A stretch of DNA of 64,000 nt from Chondrilla cf. caribensis (Eukaryota; Porifera; Demospongiae; Chondrillida; Chondrillidae), in assembly GCA_964020155.1 (NCBI GenBank), contig OZ026567.1:2093930-2157929 (forward strand). The letters are read 5' to 3'. Numbering within the stretch: the first letter of the stretch is position 1; each line of letters begins with the position of its first letter. The translations under genes were made by a program, and so were the position numbers. Below the pieces are notes generated by a model, which worked only from the letters and a program-made list of their open reading frames with translations, did not search any database and had not been told where the DNA came from. This document shows, piece by piece, positions 11,601 through 20,479 of the stretch.

Positions 11601-14600
11601 TCCTATGTAAAAACAGAAGTGAGCCTGTTTTCCAATATAATGTTGGACAGGGAAATATATACTCACCTGGAGATAAATACTAACCGTTTGAACAAGTTGG
11701 GGCATTTCCTGACCATATGCCACTAATACACAATCTACTGCTGTTACCAACAAGATGGTATCCACTGTCACAGGAGTAGGAGATATGATAGCCTTTTCCA
11801 ATACATCCACTGGTGGATCCGTTACTGGGTGGTTGTGGGCATGGACACAAATCTGTAGAATGTTCACATCATGAGTACAGTCAGCAATTACAAAAGACTT
11901 TACTGTATATATGCCACTGGGACTACATTCATGTGTGGGGGTAGGACTAAAATGCTGACCCTCAGCTGATGAACAATACACCAGTCTATCCACAGCAAGG
12001 TTACATTACAAGTCATGGAAATAATATTTGTCTACAGTGAAAATTTTCATAGTGCATATAATTCTCAAACTCTCTCAAGTTATGTGGAATAATAATTATT
12101 ATACTGTAGGTACGTACGTGTTGATTTTACTGAGTGATTTTCTTTTATCTCTATTGGCATTGAAGGCATCAAAGCAGATATTTTATACATGATATTAAAT
12201 CGTCTTAATGTTTTTCCTTCCAAGAACACCATACAAGTATTAGTTATGTTCCTTTCAAATGAGATGTGCAGATAATACAGCCACACTTCCAATTAATTAC
12301 TGAAGGTGATGAAAGGGACATAACTAGCTTGTGTCATGTGATGGCAATTTTGGTATTGCTCCATTGTTCATTGTTGTGGATGTTGCTGGAGACAGGATAT
12401 TGGTCTGATCAATTAATGGAAAGGGGGATGTATCCTTAAGAACTTGATTGTGAGTGTGATATATTGGTAACTGCAAGTGTGCTGTAGAATTTTATGAACC
12501 ACTTTTTCCTTTGATCTACCTACATGCCTACAATGACACAAGCTATGTTCAATCCTCCCAACTATTGTATTGACCTCACATACATAACAGCCATTCGAAC
12601 AAGTTACATTTTTAAAGATGTATTACATGGCAAGTAACTGAATTTGGCCTTGTCCCAAGTAGTCACTTATATACAAGCACATCTGACCATATCTTGACCA
12701 CACCCATGCAGCAGATCAAATGAGGAATTTGGTTACAAAGATACTGGTCTATATACTTCAGCCCTGACACAGTTGGAATAATTATTATACCATAATTGCA
12801 ATTCACACACTGTAAGATATCCATACCTTCACACACTACTCCAGCATCATCATAGTGATCACAGTTATGTCTACCCCAACCTATGTGATAGCAGTCAAAT
12901 AGACTATTCTCCCTCCCTGAACATTGAACATTATCCAACCAGATCCTCCCAGTTCCTTGTCCAAAATGCCTTGACGACGAGATAGCTATTCGGTACCCCA
13001 GCATCCTACACACTACATTGCCATCTGTGTTGCTCCAAAAATCATCACAAACAGTTCCCCAAATTCCATTGTAGTATACTTCAACACGTCCTTCATTAGG
13101 AGTACTCCCTCCAACAAGACGGACACCTGGATACAAAGAAGAAAAATGACACTTGAAGTTAAAATGATGAGTCACTAAATCAATGGATCATCTACCATCA
13201 TAAACAATGCATGTTACAATCAAAATAAGATCATGTCAGTGGTTACTTTTTAAAAATTGACCAACTTGATGAACAGAGAAATGTGGCACCATCAAAAACA
13301 TCACTAATATATTTAGCTTAATTTATAAGTATAATAAGAAAATAGGCCATTATTACCCAATGACATCATACATCAAAGAAGCTGCCACGTAGTGAACTTG
13401 GTTACTACCCTGGCAGAGATGGGTTTAGGGGAGTAACCACCTAAGTGCCCTGTGTTATGAAAACAACTATTAGAAGCAAATTTGCGACTAATAATAGTAA
13501 CACAAGATAAAACAGAGTTGAAAAGAGAATGTACATAAAAGTTCAACTCCAGAAAATCATCTATGCTGATATTGGAAAAGTTTTCTTTGTAGATTGATGG
13601 TAGTGTCGGAGTGGTAATTTGTAATAAGTGGTAATAAGTGCTTAACTAAATGGTGCAATTGAAAAACAGACATAAAAAGTCCAGTCAAAATCGAAAACGG
13701 GTTACTTTCTGGCAACATTTCCTAGAGTGAGATATTTTTGGTGAGCTACAGGCTGTGGAGGCATGCTTTGTAGGTACCTTTCTGAAGGAAGTGGGCTAGA
13801 ACGTAGTACTACAAATAGTCTGCACTATTCTGGAGCATTTATTGACAATAAACTAGTTACCACAGTTCTATTCTCCTGAGTATTGTGTTTACTGCTCACA
13901 CCCTTCAGTCTCTCACAGTAATAATATGGTAATCACTAGGTAGGCATGTAGTAACCAGTAAGTATTCGAATAATATTTTCTGGGATTTTAAGGAAAGTGA
14001 ATCATTTTCTAATTTTATAAAATCCAGAATCACTAATTTTAGTAAATCTAATCTCTGATGACTCTCAGCTGACTTCCAGTTAGTGGAAAATGTTTCTTAT
14101 ATTCAGGGGTATAGGAAGCAATTTAAAAGTGGGGAGGCCAGGTTCTCAAGGGGCCAGTTGCACTATGTGCTTCCTAAATCTTCATATTAGTCAAAAAATT
14201 ATGCATGCCAGTCACTCGACTGTGACCATTACAGTATAATTTTCAGACTGCCTCACAAAATTAATAAGAATTAAGATAGCTACACTTTTAAAAACACTAG
14301 ATGAAAATTGTTTCAGTGACACTCAATTGTGTTTTACAACAGAAGAACTTGGCATAGATCTGGTAGAGGCTGAAATTGCTGTAGATGTGGGCGTGGAAGC
14401 CTTTGAACATGCGGTAAAATACTCAAACAATGACGGGGAAGCCATTTTCCTTCGAATTGCGTAACCTTTCTACAACATGGCGGATGCAACTGTGAGAGCT
14501 GTGCAGCCTAATTTTGAGTTTTGTTGCCACTTGTATAGAAACGATTTGCCCTATTAGGCCTCATATATGTTGTTGGGTACGGTATTAAAGTTTGACTGTG

Positions 14601-17600
14601 TGATATTTCATTTTCTGCTTATGATTTTTAAAAATCAGTAATTTTAAAAAATATTGTCTTCTTCAAAAAGTGGGGCGGCTCTAGCCGCCCCAGACGCCCC
14701 TGTTCCTACGCCACTGATATTGATCAGGCCTACAAGGCCACAGTAAAAATGAATACAACGAAGGATGAAATGTGTCAAAATTTCAGAATTCGATTCATGA
14801 GGCTTAGATATGGTATAATATGGCTAAAAAAGTAGATGCTCTACGAGTATTCTACAGATTACGTGCGGGTGCAATATGGATACAGATACAGGTGATTTGT
14901 AAGAATGTAGGATTATTCCTTCCAAAGATAAAGTATAGAGGAACCAGCACCCCTAAAACATCCAGAAAATGAGTTGCACTAAGCACTGTAGATATAAACA
15001 TATCACGAAGATGGACTTGGAAGTGTTAAGCCAAAAAGGAATAAATAAAAGGAAAATGAGGAAAAAGTGCACCATTGCCTACTGGATAAATTCTAGGTAT
15101 GTGTTTTACAAGTATTTGGATTTACCATGTGAACCCACTCCTAGAATGAAATAAATGCACCTTCAAAAAGTACAGTAACTGCTAGCGACTACAGTAGATA
15201 GGTACTGTACATACATACACTGAACGAAGGTTTAAAACACGCTGATCCCAACTACGGGTGTACAATGTGTATGTTGAAAGAAAAATGTACGGTTGTAAGT
15301 ATGGGCATTTTTATAGAAATATGGGTATATAGGCATGGGTGTGTTTATAGTAACATACGGTTATTTTCCCAAAAAACATACATTTGGAATATGGATGCAC
15401 CTACAGTCGTTAGTGCAACATGTAGAACATCTAGGTTTTTGCTTCATCTACCATAAACTGTGATAAGATTCTTTGATTGATCAAATTTCAAAGCCACTGT
15501 TAATATCATTGCATATATACAACATTGGGTGGACAGTATTATGTTGTAAAAGCCCTTAGAATATATTGATGAGTATTGATGAATACTCATCTTTCTGAAA
15601 GTTTGGAGTATTCCCCGACCAAGTATTAGGAGAAATACATGTCCTTGTTCTCTTACCAACAAAAAACAACAGTATTGAGACCCTCAGTACTGTACTGTAG
15701 TGAGATGTGTGTGACAAAAATCATCAAATCAAAATGTAAAATTGTAAAAGACTGTAGCACCATAATATCCTGAACTACATCTACTGTTCCATCCATTGCT
15801 GATTGTTAATACCCAGGACAATAGCACACTGTGAAAGCACCACGCATAATTGGAATAATTACCATTACAAGGTTCTTGTGGACAGTTATCTACAAAATGT
15901 ACATTAAATTTCTTATCAAAAATTTGAAATCCTGTACTGTACTGTAGTGAGATGTGGGTGTAACAAAAAATCTTCAAATCAAAATGTTTCTGCTGTGACT
16001 CACTCAGCTGGCAGGTTGGAGCACTATTTGACCAACTGCCATTAGACGTACATGTTTGTTTGTTGTCACCAATAAGACGATATCCACTGTCACAGGAGTA
16101 GGAGACTTTAACACCATTACCTGTACATCCACTGGTGGAGCCATTGGTGGGTGCTGGTGGGCATTGACACTTAACTGCAAAATGTATATATTTACATGTA
16201 TTAAGAACAATTTGAAAACTACTGTACTGTGAGATGTGGGTGTGTCAAAACATAATCCTTGTATGTTTCTGCTGTGATCACAGAATGTGTTCCCTTCATA
16301 TGAGGATGTCCATGAATCATCTGAATAAATACACTACAGTGAAACCTCGATAACGGATCACAATTGGGAGTCTCCATTTTATGGTGGATTGGCGGGATTG
16401 GTGGATTACCGAGGTTTGATCATACCAAATGCTGGTATGTGCAGAAAACATCTCAGAATTTGTTGGATCATGGCGACAGTAACATAAAATAAAAATAGCC
16501 TGTTCTAATGTGACGAATTTGGATTTCTTCACTCTTACTTACTACTGCTATTTTGTCTTCAGAAATTGTGGCGGATGGCGGTATGGGTGGGTGGTAGATT
16601 AGACATAATATATTAAATGTGTACATTTTAATTCATTCTTTGAAACTATGGTGGATTAGCGAGTTTTTGGTGGATATAGAGGTTCCACTGCATACTGTAT
16701 AACTGATATTTAAGAAATAAGAGGTTCGAAAAATATGCCGTGTACTACTATAAGAATGAGTTCAGCTGCATGCACAATGGGAATCATACAGCTTGGGCCC
16801 ATGGATGACCTACCTACTTTTTGTATTGATATTGTACATGACCAGGTTTTGAAAGTTTGCTGATGGTCAACCCATTATATCCGTCATAAAGCCAAATGGC
16901 CCACCATACAAGATATCAACATTACAACAAATAATACGAATTCAAAAACTTATGGGGCTGACGCCCCCCGTAATCAAATCACATGGGCATCCTTTTTAGA
17001 TAAAGAAGAATCGTTGCTGAAGATATTATGTTTAGCGTAGCTTCAGCACTCAAATTCTTGCCCATTCTCCAATTCTATGTGTTTTAAAATCGGCCATCTT
17101 TCTTCGTGCAATATTATAATATATAATTACTGTTTGGGTTATGCATGAAAACACATATATATATAAACTCCATTCTGAATAAGAATAAGAATTCTTTGTA
17201 CATGCGAAGTACAGTTATAACATTTCTAACTGTTAAAAAGGCTACTTAATAGTGATGTGTGTTTGGTATAATATGAGTAGATAATAATTATTATATTGCG
17301 CCAGAGCTGTATATGTAGAGTTGAAGTTTGTTGAATTAAAATGTTTACATTTGTAATTGTTGTGATCATCAGTATTGAACAGCCATAATTCGTGACTGGA
17401 GTGAGTGAAAAATTTTTGAGTGGCCGCTGCAGTTCAAAAATGCTTCCTATGGGCCCGTATATATAATATTATATATTGGATGAGTGAAACATACCGCAAG
17501 TCAAAATGAAAATAATATAGGGTAAAAATTTGGAGTTCTGATAAATTAAATTGTCCTTAGTAGCCGGATGCATTCCGTTGTGATTTCATGTAACGACTAG

Positions 17601-19961
17601 CTATATTGTTCTGCATTTCAGTTACTTTCTCTGATACATCGCTCTGTGGATCAATTTAGCACGTGCCAGTTGGAGGCATTTACTTAATGATAATATCATT
17701 AAGATGGCTTAGTCCATGGGTGGTAGCCATGTGAAACACTGGTTGTGTGAATTAGCTAATGTGAGCAAGGTCTGTCTGAGATCTGACTATAATAATATAA
17801 GTTTAATAGTATAAATGTGATGTGTATTCATCTATTATAGTTATACATTGTGAGCAACATCGTCAATCGGCTTACTCTCAATACCAAGAAGTATTTGACA
17901 ATAGTTGTGACACATGATGAATGATATATTCAAAGGGAGTTAATGATTATCAATGATGAATACTCACCTTTCTGACAGGTTGGAGAATTTCCTGACCAAA
18001 CCTTAGGAGAAATACATGTCCTTGTTCTATCACCAACAAGACGGTATCCATCATTACAGTAGTAAGAGATCAGTTTAGAACCATTAGATATGAAACATCC
18101 ACTTGTCCATCCCTTTCTGAGGTTTCTAGGACAACTGCACCCTGTGAAAGCAATAAGCATAATTAAAAAAAAGTTAAATTCATTGTTTAAATTTCAAAGC
18201 CATTGGTAACATCTTACATATAGACAACATTGGTTGTATATATAACAGTATAGTGTTGCAATAAACTTTCGTATAAATTACACTATCAGCTAATTGAAAC
18301 TAAACTTTAATAGGTGATGGTGGACATCAACAGTTACCTGTACATTATACTTATTATCAACAATTTGAAATTCTGCACTGTATACTGTAGTGAGATGTGG
18401 GTGTGACAAAATAAAATTCTGGCATGTTCCTGCTGTGACTCACGTGGTTGGCAGGTTGGAGCACTATTCGACCAAATACCACCAGATGTACACATTCTTT
18501 TGCTGTCACCAATAAGACGGTATCCCCGGTCACAGGAGTAGGAGACACTAGTACCGTTTCCTGTACATCCACTGGTGGAGCCATTAGTGGGTGCTGGTGG
18601 ACACGGACACTGAACTGCAAAATGCATATATTATGTATTATCAAAATTTAAAATCGTGTACTGTACTGTAGTGAGATGAGGGTGTGATAAAACAATATCC
18701 TTGTATAATTCTGCTGTGACCACAAAAAGTGCTACATATATTTTCATACAATGTAATTTATTATAAAGATACGTATGTGTATAATGCAATGCTGTTTACA
18801 ATTCATAGGCGGAGGAATGGTTTGGCAAGTGGGGGGGGGGGGGGCTTGGTGCTGAACTCATGATCATTATAACCATTATAAATGCAACAATTCATATAGC
18901 AAATACCATAATTATACCATTGTAACCAGAATTATTGAAGATTTCTATTAAGTAGACATAGTACATGATATGATGTTATCTAAAGAGTGTTGGAATGCAA
19001 GCATTCATATAGCGAATAAGCACTATAATTTGAAAACATTTTTAAGATAGAGCAGGTAATAATGTCTTGCATAACCAATATGACCACCCCACTGGTTTAA
19101 AAAGCAAACATGTACAAATATGTGACTATTAATACTTAGTCTAATGAACACTCACATGACTGGCTGCAGTTCGGAGCACTATCTGACCAATTGCCGCTAG
19201 ACGTACATGTTCTTCCTCTGACACCAATAAGTCTGTATCCATCCTCACAGTAGTAGGAGACATAAGTACCATTTCCTGTACATCCGGCAGTGTAACCATT
19301 CCTGGGTGCTTGTGGACATTGACACATAGCTGCAAAACGTACAAACAAGACCAATCTGTGAGGTTTGGCACAAGTACACGTGCTTGCACTAAAGAAGTAG
19401 TGAAACAAATGATGATTACCTGAGGACTTACTAAATACCGGACAGACTGGAGCAACACACTTTTTGGACCAATTTCCTGCATCAGGCTATACATTAGTGT
19501 TATCTAACAAGGGTAATGGGCTGATTTACTAGGGATTCTATCAAACACACTTGAAACGAAACTGTGTCTGTCAAGGCTATTTTGAGGTGGTAGTGAGGTT
19601 GACAAAATTTTTTCAGTATGCCATTGGGAATTACAAAAGTTGAAAACTACAAGTAAATCATTGAAGTCTATATTTACAGTTATTGTTACAGTAATATTGT
19701 AGCTTGCTTGAAAGAGACTTCTCCCTGACGTTCTTTAATTTAGATTTTTTAAAGACGCTAACATCACAACGCTATGCTATAAAAATGCGCTGACTGAACG
19801 CCCTACCTATACATTCTGCCATACTATTAGACCCAAGACCCTAGATACCTAGGGTCTATGATTAGACGCTCGATACGATTCTACTCACCTGTAAAACCTA
19901 CTCCGACCCTCAGCGAAACAACGAAAACCATACAGACTCTGAAAACTTCTTGAACACCCAT
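2491..19961 (-). CDS. Modular SRCR/CCP receptor-like gene (gene span, 5' exon to last visible exon)
   Basis: This is the span of one probable minus-strand gene. Order in the transcript: signal peptide exon (19889-19961), CCP exons 19156-19329, 18444-18614, 17968-18141 and 16004-16174, an unassigned Cys-rich exon 15761-15889, then three cassettes of SRCR, CCPb and CCPa. SRCR and CCP domains are extracellular binding modules found together in sponge aggregation-factor receptors and other innate-immune-like receptors. All exons begin and end in phase 1 at recognisable AG and GT sites. The last exon (2491) ends in a donor, so more exons lie downstream; whether the protein is secreted or membrane-anchored cannot be seen. 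Splitting into two or more genes is possible, since introns between cassettes contain transposons and no second signal exon is proven. Confidence 0.65.
2933..3100 (-). CDS. CCPb exon, cassette 1
   Basis: A 56-residue sushi domain, phase 1-1, acceptor TTCTACAG and donor GTTAGT. Reads LCPCPQPPSNGSTSGC, HISYSCDSGYHLVGNSS, LCISGIWSGNPPTC. It differs from CCPa in the middle (a GKGYH segment) and in its donor, and this difference is kept in all three cassettes, so a and b are old duplicates while the cassettes are recent ones. Confidence 0.85.
3240..3360 (-). other. Possible relic of a signal-peptide exon in cassette 1
   Basis: The segment contains CTGAGGGTC, matching the LRVG part of exon 1 (19889-19961), preceded by a short hydrophobic-coding stretch. 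Similar blocks sit at about 7270-7360 and 11950-12030, always between SRCR and CCPb. The block has no good donor after it. It may be an inactivated copy of exon 1 or chance similarity of about 12 bases. Confidence 0.2.
4044..4465 (+). pseudogene. Tc1/mariner-like transposase relic
   Basis: The plus-strand frame at 4271-4460 contains SDLNPIEKVWESMK preceded by a Trp and SPAEC, the hallmark segment (SPDLNPIE-x-W) around the last catalytic acid of Tc1/mariner DDE transposases. Nothing upstream restores a full catalytic core, and stops separate it from the 4044-4256 frame. It lies in the intron between SRCR and CCPb of cassette 1 and is an old, dead fragment. Confidence 0.6.
4857..5156 (-). CDS. 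SRCR exon, cassette 1
   Basis: Exactly 300 bp in phase 1-1 with acceptor TATCCAG and donor AAG-GTATGG. Encodes a full scavenger receptor Cys-rich domain: VRLVGGSTPNEGHVEVYYNG, TWGTVC, VVCRMLGY, IWLDYVHCSG, NSLFDCSHGGWG, HNCDH and DAGVVC. Six cysteines place it with group A, although group A domains are often split between two exons. It lies 5' of CCPb in the transcript and is nearly the same as the SRCR at 7983. Confidence 0.9.
5157..6108. other. Intron between cassettes 2 and 1, with candidate exon X relic
   Basis: No confident exon. At about 5690-5775 the minus strand reads AIFVGDASPTVGTIVSEEQ after a fair acceptor (TTTTCTCAG) in phase 1, the counterpart of exon X at 953-1058. The plus strand across 5652-5939 is also open with a hydrophobic start, but this conserved block is better explained as the antisense of X. 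Confidence 0.3.
6109..6313. mobile_element. 205-bp MITE with long terminal inverted repeats
   Basis: The ends mirror each other over about 38 bp (left TAGCGGGAAATATTC then GGGACAAAATTTTCGCGGAT; right, inverted, TAGCAGGAAATTTTCGCGG). Internal copies of TCCGCGAAAATTTT also occur. The same intron position in cassettes 1 (about 2390) and 3 (about 10340) lacks it and reads straight from an AATATAAT-like stretch into the TTTTATTGTTATTG-like stretch, so the insertion postdates the cassette duplication. Confidence 0.7.
6381..6551 (-). CDS. CCPa exon, cassette 2
   Basis: 171 bp, phase 1-1, donor ATAG-GTGGGT. Reads CPCPQPPSNGYTSGCTGNGT, VSYDCDRGYGLVGDSTRWCT, VWSGSAPTC. Differs from cassette 1 by Tyr for Ser after SNG and by Trp before the fourth domain Cys. 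Confidence 0.85.
   Translation of the reverse strand: MCVHVHNHPAMDTPVDAQEMVLVSPMIVTEDMVLLVTARDGVLLMLFGQEVPQLVR
6855..7022 (-). CDS. CCPb exon, cassette 2
   Basis: 168 bp, phase 1-1. Same fold and residues as CCPb of cassette 1, with SCPCP instead of LCPCP at the start and NAPTC instead of NPPTC at the end. Acceptor TTCTACAG. Confidence 0.85.
7983..8282 (-). CDS. SRCR exon, cassette 2
   Basis: 300 bp, phase 1-1, group-A-like with six cysteines: VRLVGGSTPNEGRVEVYYNG, TVCDDYW, VVCRMLGY, IWLDDVYCSG, SLFNCSHGGWG, GVVCKG. The acidic DD after TVC and in WLDD is the usual metal or ligand-binding position of SRCR domains; cassette 1 has ND and DY there, so the cassettes may differ in ligand binding. 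Confidence 0.9.
8655..9360 (+). mobile_element. hAT-derived element with a BED-finger remnant
   Basis: 706 bp bounded by inverted TAGTGTTGGG-C/T-GGTAT ends and near-perfect 8-bp duplications (TTAGTAAC at 8647-8654, ATAGTAAC at 9361-9368), the hAT signature. Cassette 3 at about 13480-13500 carries the empty site. Inside, the frame 8927-9262 contains SVVWGYFGLK and TGANLLGQAHFQTNHP, matching the aromatic and C-terminal His parts of a BED zinc finger of hAT transposases; the zinc-binding Cys pair is not visible. This is a deletion derivative without catalytic domain. Confidence 0.7.
9361..10040. other. Intron between cassettes 3 and 2
   Basis: No confident exon. About 9890-9975 holds the cassette-3 copy of candidate exon X on the minus strand (FFIGDLGPTVGTIASEEQ, then a stop soon after), so if X was ever coding this copy is broken. 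Confidence 0.3.
10042..10090. repeat. Hairpin with 20-bp arms, cassette 3
   Basis: Arms 10042-10061 and 10071-10090 pair at 18 of 20 positions around the loop AGTCCAACT. Compare 2082-2134: the loop and the inner CATACC/GGTATG match, the outer stem is different yet still pairs. Confidence 0.8.
10438..10608 (-). CDS. CCPa exon, cassette 3
   Basis: 171 bp, phase 1-1, donor ATAG-GTGGGT, acceptor CCTGCAG. Reads CPCPQPPSNGYTSGCTGNGT, SVSYDCDRGYGLVGDSTRW, VWSGSAPTCQ. Closest to the cassette-2 copy. Confidence 0.85.
   Translation of the reverse strand: MCVHVHNHPAMDTPVDAQEMVLVSPMIVTEDMVLLVTARDGVLLMLFGQEVPQLVR
10703..11267. mobile_element. Element E1 (GAGC hairpin at one end, CTAGT at the other)
   Basis: Starts with a perfect hairpin, stem AATTACC/GGTAATT (10703-10709 and 10722-10728) around GAGCATTAGCGA, and ends GTTCACAACTAGT. 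The first 65 or so and last 45 or so bases match element E2 (52147-52678), while the interiors are only weakly alike. The sister cassettes lack it. The minus strand is open at 10950-11168 (MDVTMAVRFNVPN region), with a related stretch in E2. A non-autonomous transposon is the likeliest reading; class unknown. Confidence 0.55.
11685..11852 (-). CDS. CCPb exon, cassette 3
   Basis: 168 bp, phase 1-1, acceptor TTCTACAG. Encodes LCPCPQPPSNGSTSGC, ISYSCDSGYHLVGNSS and WSGNAPTC. The donor follows a TCAAACG stretch (GTTAGT). Confidence 0.85.
12827..13126 (-). CDS. SRCR exon, cassette 3
   Basis: 300 bp, phase 1-1, six cysteines. Reads VRLVGGSTPNEGRVEVYYNG, IWGTVCDDFW, VVCRMLGYRIAISSSRHFGQ, IWLDNVQCSG, LFDCYHIGWG, GVVCEG. 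It is the most diverged of the three SRCR copies (IWGTVC for TWGTVC, YHIGWG for SHGGWG), consistent with this being the 5'-most and perhaps oldest cassette. Confidence 0.9.
13127..14103. other. Intron, duplicated sequence without exon
   Basis: The region aligns with 8300-9730 downstream of the cassette-2 SRCR (shared landmarks: GGGTTTAGGGGAGTAACC near 8576 and 13430, and the CTCAGCTGA stretch near 9715 and 14065). No exon signature is seen. Confidence 0.5.
14104..14716. mobile_element. Non-autonomous DNA transposon (hAT-like ends)
   Basis: 613 bp; left end CAGGGGTATAGGAAGCAA and right end, inverted, CAGTGGCGTAGGAACAGG. A 5-bp ATATT repeat flanks both sides (14099-14103 and 14717-14721). The paralogous position at about 9735-9745 reads straight through from the AATGTTTTTTC stretch to ATCAGGCC, an empty site. 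No transposase is seen. Confidence 0.65.
14717..15588. other. Stretch without a recognised gene (intron)
   Basis: Short open frames at 14969-15154 and 15265-15456 have no domain and no partner copies. I see nothing further. Confidence 0.4.
15590..15662 (-). pseudogene. Truncated CCP exon relic
   Basis: Matches the 3' half of the CCP exon at 17968-18141 (the TTAGGAGAAATACATGTCCT stretch, then TTGTTCT) but stops at the Gly-Tyr region and runs into unrelated DNA. The Cys-containing first half is missing, and the donor is CTTTCTGAAAG followed by ATGAGT instead of GTGAGT, so it is not usable. Confidence 0.65.
15761..15889 (-). CDS. Candidate Cys-rich exon of unknown type
   Basis: 129 bp in phase 1-1 with acceptor TTTTGTAG and a weak donor GTGCTA. 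Reads DNCPQEPCNGNYSNYAWCF, then a hydrophobic VLLSWVLTI and SRCSSGYYG. Four or five cysteines and an NCPQEPCNG start recall the start of the CCP exons, but the middle is not CCP-like. It may be a degenerate CCP or a separate small domain. Confidence 0.35.
16004..16174 (-). CDS. CCP exon 4
   Basis: 171 bp, phase 1-1, acceptor TTTGCAG, donor CTGA-GTGAGT. Reads CQCPPAPTNGSTSGCTGNGV, VSYSCDSGYRLIGDN, CTSNGSWSNSAPTCQ. All CCP cysteines and the Trp are present. Very close to the exon at 18444, including flanking intron (a TACTGTAGTGAGATG repeat 3' of both), so these two are a recent duplicate pair. Confidence 0.88.
   Translation of the reverse strand, partial: LSVNAHQHPPMAPPVDVQVMVLKSPTPVTVDIVLLVTTNKHVRLMAVGQIVLQPAS
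16337..16690. mobile_element. pogo/Tigger-like MITE
   Basis: The left end CAGTGAAACCTCGATAACGG and the inverted right end CAGTGGAACCTCTATATCC match the usual pogo/Tigger terminal form. TA precedes the left end; the right flank reads CATA. Many GGTGGATT copies occur near both ends. The 354 bp carry no transposase. Confidence 0.65.
16691..17967. other. Long intron, nothing recognised
   Basis: AT-rich, with several TATATA tracts. No exon, repeat arm or RNA gene could be supported. Confidence 0.45.
17968..18141 (-). CDS. CCP exon 3
   Basis: 174 bp, phase 1-1, acceptor TTTCACAG, donor AAAG-GTGAGT. Reads CSCPRNLRKGWTSGCFISNG, LISYYCNDGYRLVGDRTRTC, KVWSGNSPTCQK. More basic (RNLRKG) than the other CCPs, and the donor of the relic at 15590. 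Confidence 0.88.
18444..18614 (-). CDS. CCP exon 2
   Basis: 171 bp, phase 1-1, acceptor TTTGCAG, donor CCAC-GTGAGT. Reads CPCPPAPTNGSTSGCTGNGT, VSYSCDRGYRLIGDSKRMC, GGIWSNSAPTC. Complete CCP with the extra Cys pair. Confidence 0.88.
18830..18844. repeat. Poly-G tract
   Basis: An uninterrupted run of about 14 G (CAAGT before it, CTTGGTGC after). A likely slippage or sequencing-error site. Confidence 0.9.
19156..19329 (-). CDS. CCP exon 1
   Basis: 174 bp, phase 1-1, acceptor TTTGCAG, donor TCAT-GTGAGT. Reads CQCPQAPRNGYTAGCTGNGT, VSYYCEDGYRLIGVRGRTC, SGNWSDSAPNCSQS. It is the first domain after the signal peptide; intron 1 is about 560 bp. Confidence 0.88.
19836..19857. repeat. Perfect 9-bp hairpin in intron 1
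   Basis: AGACCCTAG and CTAGGGTCT separated by ATAC. It sits 32 bases 3' of exon 1 in transcript direction. No function is implied. Confidence 0.8.
19889..19961 (-). CDS. Signal-peptide exon (exon 1) of the SRCR/CCP gene
   Basis: ATG at 19961 opens MGVQEVFRVCMVFVVSLRVG then VGFT and a split codon before a consensus donor (ACAG-GTGAGT). The central VCMVFVVSL is a hydrophobic core of the right length for an ER signal peptide. The exon ends in phase 1, matching every downstream exon. The start is chosen because it is the only ATG that precedes the hydrophobic core with this phase. Joining it to the CCP exon at 19329 gives an uninterrupted frame. Confidence 0.72.
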
Positions 19962-20043
19962 GGAACAAATACTAATGTTTATACGTACTCTACTTCACTG
20001 AAGGCCGAAACTCTTGACTGTAGTTAATTGAAAATAGAAGGCA

Positions 20044-20050
20044 TATTATA
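20044..20050 (-). promoter_or_regulatory. Possible TATA box for the SRCR/CCP gene
   Basis: TATAATA on the minus strand, about 85 bp upstream of the exon 1 ATG. Position is plausible, but the region is AT-rich, so this is weak. Confidence 0.2.
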
Positions 20051-20183
20051 GACTACACGCCCCTCATTATTAGCGCCTGATATGCGGACCTCCGGATACC
20101 ATTAAAATTTATCTACAGTAGCTTGTGCATAGACGTGACGTAATAATCGAACTCAAGCTCACGAAAACTCTCGATTCTCCAAC

Positions 20184-20230
20184 CATAGATAATAGAACTA
20201 CGTAACCGTTACGTGGTTCTATTAGCTATG
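20184..20230. repeat. 47-nt micro-hairpin element, longest form
   Basis: Arms 20184-20206 and 20208-20230 pair at 21 of 23 positions around a single base. Ends are CATAG and CTATG. Shorter members with the same ends occur at 27159, 35461, 47722 and 62860. Confidence 0.75.
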
Positions 20231-20479
20231 CTCTGACCACCCTTTTTGCCTTAGGGGCTTTCAGGTAGTTGGCATGAACCTACAAGGAATACTCTCGCTA
20301 TTTCACAATAACCTGTTTATACTATATTATAGCCATGTAACAGAGACCCTTTATAGGGAATCACTTTGTGCATGAGTGGAGTGAACCACCCCCACCCCCA
20401 AGTCTCTCTGAGCCCATTACAGTTGCCCCACCCCCTGTCACTACATGAATGACCAGAAGCTGACATGCTTCCAAAGTCT

